Shown one piece after another: positions 7,373 to 11,100 of a stretch of 11,100 nt of DNA. The DNA comes from an uncultured Collinsella sp. Its GTDB lineage: Bacteria > Actinomycetota > Coriobacteriia > Coriobacteriales > Coriobacteriaceae. The translations under genes were made by a program, and so were the position numbers. The notes below the pieces were generated by a model that did not search any database, was not told the origin of the DNA, and saw only the letters and a program-made list of their open reading frames with translations. The stretch covers positions 1 to 11,100 of the forward strand of contig UQHO01000051.1 in the NCBI GenBank assembly GCA_900540995.1, in the 5' to 3' direction. Position 1 is the first letter of the stretch; every line of letters starts with the position of its first letter.

Positions 7373-8280
7373 GGCAGTGGTGCGCTCGCTGCGTCCATCC
7401 CACACGCGTGGCGCAGCGAGCGCATTGCCTCAACGAGGATGGCACCGGCGATAGCGACCGTAATTGCCACGTCGAACGGCGTGTTCACAAACCAGAGCAA
7501 CGTCATGAGGTACGAGCCGGCATTAAAGGCAAAGTGCAACAGGATCGTGTAGCGGAGCTTTCCGGTCGTCACGAGCACCCAGCCAAAAATGAGGCCGGCA
7601 GCGCCCGCATAGCAGCCCTGCACCCAGTTCATGTGCATAAAGCCGAAGACCGCCGCCTGCAGCACGATTGCCGCGGCGACGCCCCAGGTACTCGGGGCCG
7701 CCCAGGGCACTATGGTGCCGTCTTGCGCGTTCACGCGGCGCCGACGTTTCCAGAGCGGATGGCACTGTGGATTAAACGCACGCAGTGAGAACTCAAAGAT
7801 GATGCCGCGCACCAGGAGCTCTTCGCAAAATGGCGCGCCAATCACCGTGGTCAGGACGGCGAGATAGCTGGTGTCGCCCATGCCTGTTTCCTCGACAAGC
7901 TCGCTGTAATCAGCCGCGGCATCGGGCAACAATGACAGTACGGCGTCGGTCATGTAGCCAACGACCACCTGCAGGGCCAAGCCGATCACGATAACGCAGG
8001 CAATGCGCTTCCATGCAGCATTTGCTCCCCCGCTAAGCGAGCGCACGCCCTGCCAACGCGCCATAAACGAGCGCGGCCACAAATAACGCCACCACAGCAG
8101 CGCCATCAAAAACGACGCCGTCTGAGCGGCAACCTGGGACCATTGGATATCGAGATTGTCGATCGGATAGCCCGTCAGCACCGATACGGCATCGAGAACT
8201 GAAAACAAAACCACGCTCAGGGCTATATCGGCAGCGACAACGCCAAAACAGGCAAGCGCCCAAATCATCGCATTGAGCAT
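7369..8280 (-). CDS. CPBP (CAAX/Abi) intramembrane metalloprotease
   Basis: A 303-residue polytopic membrane protein of the CPBP family, glutamate-type membrane proteases related to Rce1. The three motifs are present in order: EELLVR (E153, E154, R158), FGFMH and HFAFN. Several hydrophobic segments precede and follow them. Family members process peptides such as bacteriocins, or act in immunity or envelope regulation; the substrate here is unknown and no bacteriocin gene is nearby. The ATG at 8280 has AGGAGG seven bases upstream and begins at the first membrane segment; the open frame continues to 8610 through repeat and antitoxin DNA and is not credible there. A ~20-residue basic insert (WKRRRRVNAQDG) follows the EExxxR segment. 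The C-terminal codons contain a 13-bp inverted repeat, and the stop TAG overlaps the convergent ygiQ stop. Confidence 0.9.
   Translation of the reverse strand: MLNAMIWALACFGVVAADIALSVVLFSVLDAVSVLTGYPIDNLDIQWSQVAAQTASFLMALLWWRYLWPRSFMARWQGVRSLSGGANAAWKRIACVIVIGLALQVVVGYMTDAVLSLLPDAAADYSELVEETGMGDTSYLAVLTTVIGAPFCEELLVRGIIFEFSLRAFNPQCHPLWKRRRRVNAQDGTIVPWAAPSTWGVAAAIVLQAAVFGFMHMNWVQGCYAGAAGLIFGWVLVTTGKLRYTILLHFAFNAGSYLMTLLWFVNTPFDVAITVAIAGAILVEAMRSLRHACGMDAASAPLP
7381..7424. repeat. 13-bp perfect inverted repeat at the ygiQ/CPBP 3' junction
   Basis: TGCGCTCGCTGCG (7381-7393) and CGCAGCGAGCGCA (7412-7424) with an 18-nt spacer. It starts 8 bp past the ygiQ stop and lies inside the last codons of the CPBP gene. 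No T-run is present on either side. It sits where a terminator for ygiQ would be needed, so the CPBP tail may double as a transcription or RNA 3'-end structure. Confidence 0.65.
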
Positions 8281-8335
8281 GCCAACCTCCTCAAAACCGT
8301 TCCCTAGTTCTACCACAACTCGGCAGAGAGCTGAT

Positions 8336-8365
8336 CCCATGGGGACGGAGGAAAACTGATCACTT
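8336..8365. repeat. Short direct repeat, copy A
   Basis: CCCATGGGGACGGAGGAAAA continuing as CTGATCACTT. It matches copy B at 8731-8760 in the same orientation, with about four differences over 30 bases. It overlaps the stop codon of the antitoxin gene. CTGATC also occurs at 8331-8336 and 8356-8361 on either side of the core. It is probably a dispersed intergenic repeat. Confidence 0.75.
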
Positions 8366-8564
8366 ATTGATGAGAATCGGGCGCAGTGCCAAAGGCCCCG
8401 CTGGGCGAAATATCGAACGGGAAGGTGCCGCAGCGATTGAAGGCGGCGATAAACATGCGGATGGCGTTGGACGGCGTGGTGCCCACGAGTTGGGTTGCCG
8501 CCGCGAAGGCTGCCTTCTCCTCGGGCAAGACCTTCGCGACAACCGGGGTCATGTGTTCTGCCAT
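8364..8564 (-). CDS. RelB/DinJ-family antitoxin, apparently orphan
   Basis: A 66-residue protein. The segment VVAKVLPEEKAAF followed by GTTPSNAIRMFIAAF and FPFDIS is typical of RelB/DinJ antitoxins: an N-terminal ribbon-helix-helix DNA-binding/dimer part and a C-terminal toxin-neutralising tail. The ATG at 8564 is preceded by AAGGAAG at good spacing; the upstream 30 codons of the open frame contain an inverted repeat and look non-coding. Partner toxins of the RelE/YafQ type usually lie directly downstream and often overlap. Here the next 83 bp hold only a repeat and the CPBP leader, and nothing toxin-like lies upstream either. The gene is therefore an orphan, either a remnant or a trans-acting antitoxin. 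It is bracketed by two direct repeats. Confidence 0.85.
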   Translation of the reverse strand: MAEHMTPVVAKVLPEEKAAFAAATQLVGTTPSNAIRMFIAAFNRCGTFPFDISPSGAFGTAPDSHQ

Positions 8565-8597
8565 GGCGCTTCCTTTTGAAACGACGGTGGTGCGGAT

Positions 8598-8656
8598 AGA
8601 TGCGGGCCACGCGGCTGGGCGACGGGCTGTGAAGGCAACCCGATTGGCCCGCATCT
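8598..8656. repeat. 12-bp inverted repeat in the antitoxin leader
   Basis: AGATGCGGGCCA (8598-8609) and TGGCCCGCATCT (8645-8656) match perfectly across a 35-nt spacer. It lies between the probable promoter and the start of the antitoxin gene, so it would form a long stem in the 5' leader. Its role is unknown. Confidence 0.65.
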
Positions 8657-8677
8657 GGAGTTTGTTTCTGCGGCGTT

Positions 8678-8706
8678 GGTATTACTTGGTATTTCTAAGT
8701 ATTACC
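8678..8706 (-). promoter_or_regulatory. Possible antitoxin operator/promoter
   Basis: GGTATTACTT (8678-8687) and AAGTATTACC (8697-8706) form inverted arms with one mismatch inside an A+T-rich island; the surroundings are GC-rich. TGGTATT also occurs twice in direct order here. On the minus strand TAATAC and TATTCT resemble -10 boxes. RelB-type antitoxins usually repress their own promoter through such palindromes, so autoregulation is a reasonable inference. The distance to the start (~115 bp) is longer than usual. Confidence 0.4.
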
Positions 8707-8729
8707 CAGTAGATAGAATACCACACCCG

Positions 8730-8761
8730 CCCCATGGGGACGGAGAAAAACGGATCATTTT
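8730..8761. repeat. Short direct repeat, copy B
   Basis: Begins with the perfect palindrome CCCCATGGGG (8730-8739), then ACGGAGAAAAACGGATCATTT. It matches copy A at 8336-8365 in the same orientation. On the minus strand it follows the ABC transporter gene, just past the small palindrome TGAGTAAGTACTCA (8767-8780) that overlaps that gene's stop codon. A GTTTTTC stretch on that strand could help termination, but there is no strong stem directly before it. Confidence 0.75.
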
Positions 8762-8777
8762 GTTGCTGAGTAAGTAC

Positions 8778-10157
8778 TCAGAGCGTGATGATATCCGAGA
8801 TATTGAGGGCCCGAGCGTCAACGGCATCGTGTGTGGCAAGCAACAACATGCGACCGTCGAGCAAGTCGAACACGACCTCGGCGCATGCGTCACGCGCAGC
8901 GGCATCTAGACCGGTAAAGGGCTCGTCCAGAATCACCGCGTCGCCTGGGCACAGCAGGGCTCGGGCGATCTCGACGCGACGGCGCTGCCCGCCCGAGAGC
9001 TCGGCTACGCGGGCATGCACATCGACCCCTGGCACCAACCGGCGTAGCAAGGCCGCAGCACTCGATGCACCCACGCGCGTATCGGCACACACCAGTACGT
9101 TATCCAAGGCAGAAGCGTCCTCGACCAGGCGCACATCCTGAAACACCATGGAGCACGGCGCGCACTCCCCCGCCGCCAGCGCAAGCAACGTCGACTTGCC
9201 CATGCCCGAAGCGCCCATCACACAGATACGCCCACCCGCAGTCACGTTGAGCACCAGTCCGTCGAGCGCCGGAGCCCAGGGAGCGCGATCGCCCACGGCG
9301 AGCGCAAGCTCCGCAGCAGCCCTGCCGCCAGCAGAGCCGCCTGCACGTCCGCGAGGACAACGCCCATGCGCCCGCACAGCAGCACGCCATGCTGCGGGCC
9401 CCGAAGCCCGCAGCAGCCACACCAGCACGCGCTCGCATGCCCACGATGCCGCCACGACCAACACGGTCCACGCCAGCAGGTCAGCCGTCTCGATGAGCAG
9501 CTTCGCCTGATAGATGCGCTCACCCACGGTGCCCACCGCCATGCCGATCAGCTCCGCCGCCACGCCGGCCTTCCAGCTCATGCCAATCACGGCGCGGGCG
9601 CACGAAAGCACAAACGGCAGGACTTCGCGCCAGGTGTGGGCACAAAACAGTCGCCAACCCCGCACGCCATGCAGACGAAACATCTGCTCCAGCGGTTTAT
9701 CCGCTTGCGTCAAGCCCTCGACCAGCGAAAAATACACTCCCGGCAGCGCCATCAAAAAGACCGCCGCAATGCTTACGCGCGCCGACCCCAGCCAAATGAG
9801 CAGCAGGACCACCACGCAGGCAACCGGCGTCGCCTTAACAAACGACAGCGCCGGCGCCACCAGGCGGGCAAACGTCCGCGACCGCACCGAAACTCCCGCC
9901 AACACGCCGCCGCATGCCACAGCGAGCGCCAGCCCGCCCAAGATTCGCGCGCCTGAGCCCACCAGAATCGCCCACGTGTCGGTATCGCATACCAGCCGCA
10001 GCAACGCCACCACAACGGCACCCGGACCCGGCAAAATCAATGGCTGCGCCACCAGCGCCGCCGCGAAGACCCACACGGCAAGCCAAAAGGCGGCGACGGC
10101 ACCACCTGCCGCCACCGCCTTCATACGTTCTGTCATTTGTCGAGCAAACGCACGCAC
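8778..10157 (-). CDS. ABC importer permease-ATPase fusion (NitT/TauT type)
   Basis: A 459-residue fusion. Residues ~1-250 are a membrane permease of the SsuC/TauC type with about six hydrophobic segments and an EAA-loop-like stretch around 157-185 (EQMFRLHGVRGWRLF). A Gly/Arg-rich linker follows at ~260-282. Residues ~283-459 are an ABC ATPase: Walker A GASGMGKS (315-322), Q-loop Q340, signature LSGGQ (387-391), Walker B VILDEP (408-413) and H-loop H443. Only 19 residues separate the Walker A lysine from the Q-loop, about half the usual number, so the domain is compact but keeps its catalytic residues. The GTG start at 10157 has GGAG upstream and lies 3 bp after the binding-protein stop, so translation is probably coupled. 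It would energise and form the channel for uptake of a sulfonate-, nitrate- or pyrimidine-like solute; the substrate is undetermined. Two copies must dimerise to give a full transporter. Confidence 0.9.
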   Translation of the reverse strand: MRAFARQMTERMKAVAAGGAVAAFWLAVWVFAAALVAQPLILPGPGAVVVALLRLVCDTDTWAILVGSGARILGGLALAVACGGVLAGVSVRSRTFARLVAPALSFVKATPVACVVVLLLIWLGSARVSIAAVFLMALPGVYFSLVEGLTQADKPLEQMFRLHGVRGWRLFCAHTWREVLPFVLSCARAVIGMSWKAGVAAELIGMAVGTVGERIYQAKLLIETADLLAWTVLVVAASWACERVLVWLLRASGPAAWRAAVRAHGRCPRGRAGGSAGGRAAAELALAVGDRAPWAPALDGLVLNVTAGGRICVMGASGMGKSTLLALAAGECAPCSMVFQDVRLVEDASALDNVLVCADTRVGASSAAALLRRLVPGVDVHARVAELSGGQRRRVEIARALLCPGDAVILDEPFTGLDAAARDACAEVVFDLLDGRMLLLATHDAVDARALNISDIITL

Positions 10158-10160
10158 GGG

Positions 10161-11100
10161 CTACTCCATGTAGTAGAAATCATCGGCCGGGAGCTTGCCG
10201 CCCACGGCGTTCGCGTCCGCATCGGCCAGCACCTGCAGGTACCCACCGAGCGCCGCCTTCATATCCTTCCCCGTCTGGCACACGAGCATGCACCCGGGAA
10301 TCGCCTTCTCGGCAATCGTGGCGTTATCCACGATGCCCGCATCGACCACGGCCTGAGCCCAGTCCGCCGGCGCCGCGTTCACGGCCTCAACGCTCGCAGC
10401 ATGGCAGCTCAGGAATTCCGCCACGGCCTCGGGATACTCCTCGGCAAACGCGCGACGCACCACGGTCACACCCGTCAGCAAGCGCGAGCCCGTGTCTCCT
10501 GCCAGCTCGTCCCACACATCGGTCAGGCTCACCGGCGCCGACAGCTTGCCTTCGCTCTTTGCGATGGCGGCGGTCTTGAACGGCTCCGGCAGCACGCCCA
10601 CGGCGGACGGGTCGGCAAGCAGCGCCGACAGCACCTCGGTGGGCTCGCTCTTAAACTCGAGCGTCACCTGGCCGGTCAGGCCCGCGCGCTCCAGCAGGTA
10701 GTTCATGACGTACTCCGGCGTGGTGCCCTTGCCCGTCATATAGACGGTATGGCCCGCCAAATCGCCAAACGAGGCCACACTCGCGTCGCCCGTCACCACA
10801 TTCAGCACGCCCAGCGTGTTGACGTCGATGACCTGCACCGCGCCCTCGGTCTTGTTGTAGAGCACGCTCGCCACGTTGGCGGGCACCAGGGCAATGTCGA
10901 TATCACCCTGAATGACCTTGGGAACGATCTCGTCGGCGGCAGTGTTGATCGCAAAGTCGAACTCGTTGTCCGTCTCGCCGTTTGCGGCCTGGTCCATAAA
11001 CTGCACTAGGCCAATCGAGGTCGGCCCCTTGAGCGAGGCGACGTGCACCTCGACCGACTCTGCAGCAGCACCGGCGCCGTCCTTGGCAGCCGAGCCCGCG
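10161..11100 (-). CDS. ABC substrate-binding lipoprotein, 5' end outside the window
   Basis: The visible 312 residues run from the window edge to the TAG at 10161. They resemble NMT1/SsuA-like periplasmic-type binding proteins of the NitT/TauT family: KGPTSIGL, IVPKVIQGDIDIALVPAN, LGVLNVVTG and GHTVYMTGKGTTPEYVMNYLL are typical stretches. The edge reads AGSAAKDGAGAAAES, an Ala/Gly/Ser-rich linker of the sort that follows a lipoprotein cysteine, so the signal peptide and lipobox probably lie just beyond 11100. A GTG within the open frame at 11048 is not a real start because the linker is in frame above it. It would capture the solute outside the membrane and hand it to the fused permease-ATPase encoded 3 bp downstream. 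The substrate is not readable; sulfonates, nitrate and hydroxymethylpyrimidine are the usual choices. Confidence 0.88.
   Translation of the reverse strand, partial: AGSAAKDGAGAAAESVEVHVASLKGPTSIGLVQFMDQAANGETDNEFDFAINTAADEIVPKVIQGDIDIALVPANVASVLYNKTEGAVQVIDVNTLGVLNVVTGDASVASFGDLAGHTVYMTGKGTTPEYVMNYLLERAGLTGQVTLEFKSEPTEVLSALLADPSAVGVLPEPFKTAAIAKSEGKLSAPVSLTDVWDELAGDTGSRLLTGVTVVRRAFAEEYPEAVAEFLSCHAASVEAVNAAPADWAQAVVDAGIVDNATIAEKAIPGCMLVCQTGKDMKAALGGYLQVLADADANAVGGKLPADDFYYME

Noticed and set aside
8281..8610. A longer N-terminus for the CPBP protein
   Set aside because: It would be translated from antitoxin and repeat DNA; ATG 8280 has a strong AGGAGG and starts at the first membrane segment.
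8676..8909. A 77-codon plus-strand open frame as a possible toxin partner for the antitoxin
   Set aside because: It overlaps a repeat and the antisense of the ABC gene and shows no RelE-like features.
10137..11009. A 290-codon plus-strand open frame opposite the binding-protein gene
   Set aside because: His/Arg/Gly-rich shadow; the minus strand holds a recognisable binding protein in a good operon context.
1..11100. CRISPR arrays, tRNA and rRNA genes
   Set aside because: No regularly spaced repeats and no tRNA- or rRNA-like stretches were seen on either strand.

Overview
The window looks like chromosomal DNA from a GC-rich Gram-positive bacterium. The protein set and the style of the short dispersed repeats suggest the Coriobacteriia, most likely a Collinsella relative. 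That placement is an inference from recognition, not from a search. I see no rRNA, tRNA or CRISPR array.

Left end (1-1597): a single gene for a helix-turn-helix protein fused to a HipA-like kinase domain. It is bracketed by two nearly identical ~70-bp palindromes whose loops are inverted relative to each other. The whole block looks like a small inserted cassette.

1649-4101, minus strand: fucO (iron-dependent lactaldehyde reductase / 1,2-propanediol oxidoreductase) lies upstream of an M42-family metallopeptidase gene. The peptidase gene carries a one-base frameshift that removes its last metal-ligand region. Between the two sits a ~132-bp nested inverted repeat.

4224-7372: a DUF1275/YoaK-type membrane protein on the minus strand with a clear intrinsic terminator, divergent from a complete ygiQ-family radical SAM gene on the plus strand. 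The region between them (4984-5236) holds a perfect 12-bp inverted repeat.

7369-8761, minus strand: a CPBP (CAAX/Abi-type) membrane protease gene whose stop codon overlaps that of ygiQ, then a small orphan RelB/DinJ-type antitoxin gene. The antitoxin lies between two direct copies of a ~30-bp repeat.

8778-11100, minus strand: an ABC importer of the NitT/TauT (sulfonate/nitrate/thiamine-precursor) type. A substrate-binding lipoprotein, cut by the window edge, is followed after 3 bp by a single polypeptide that fuses the permease to a shortened ATPase. The two would work together as one uptake system whose substrate cannot be told from the sequence.

The parts most worth a second look are the palindrome-flanked HTH-HipA gene, the nested inverted repeat after fucO, the permease-ATPase fusion with its compact nucleotide-binding domain, and the orphan antitoxin cassette.
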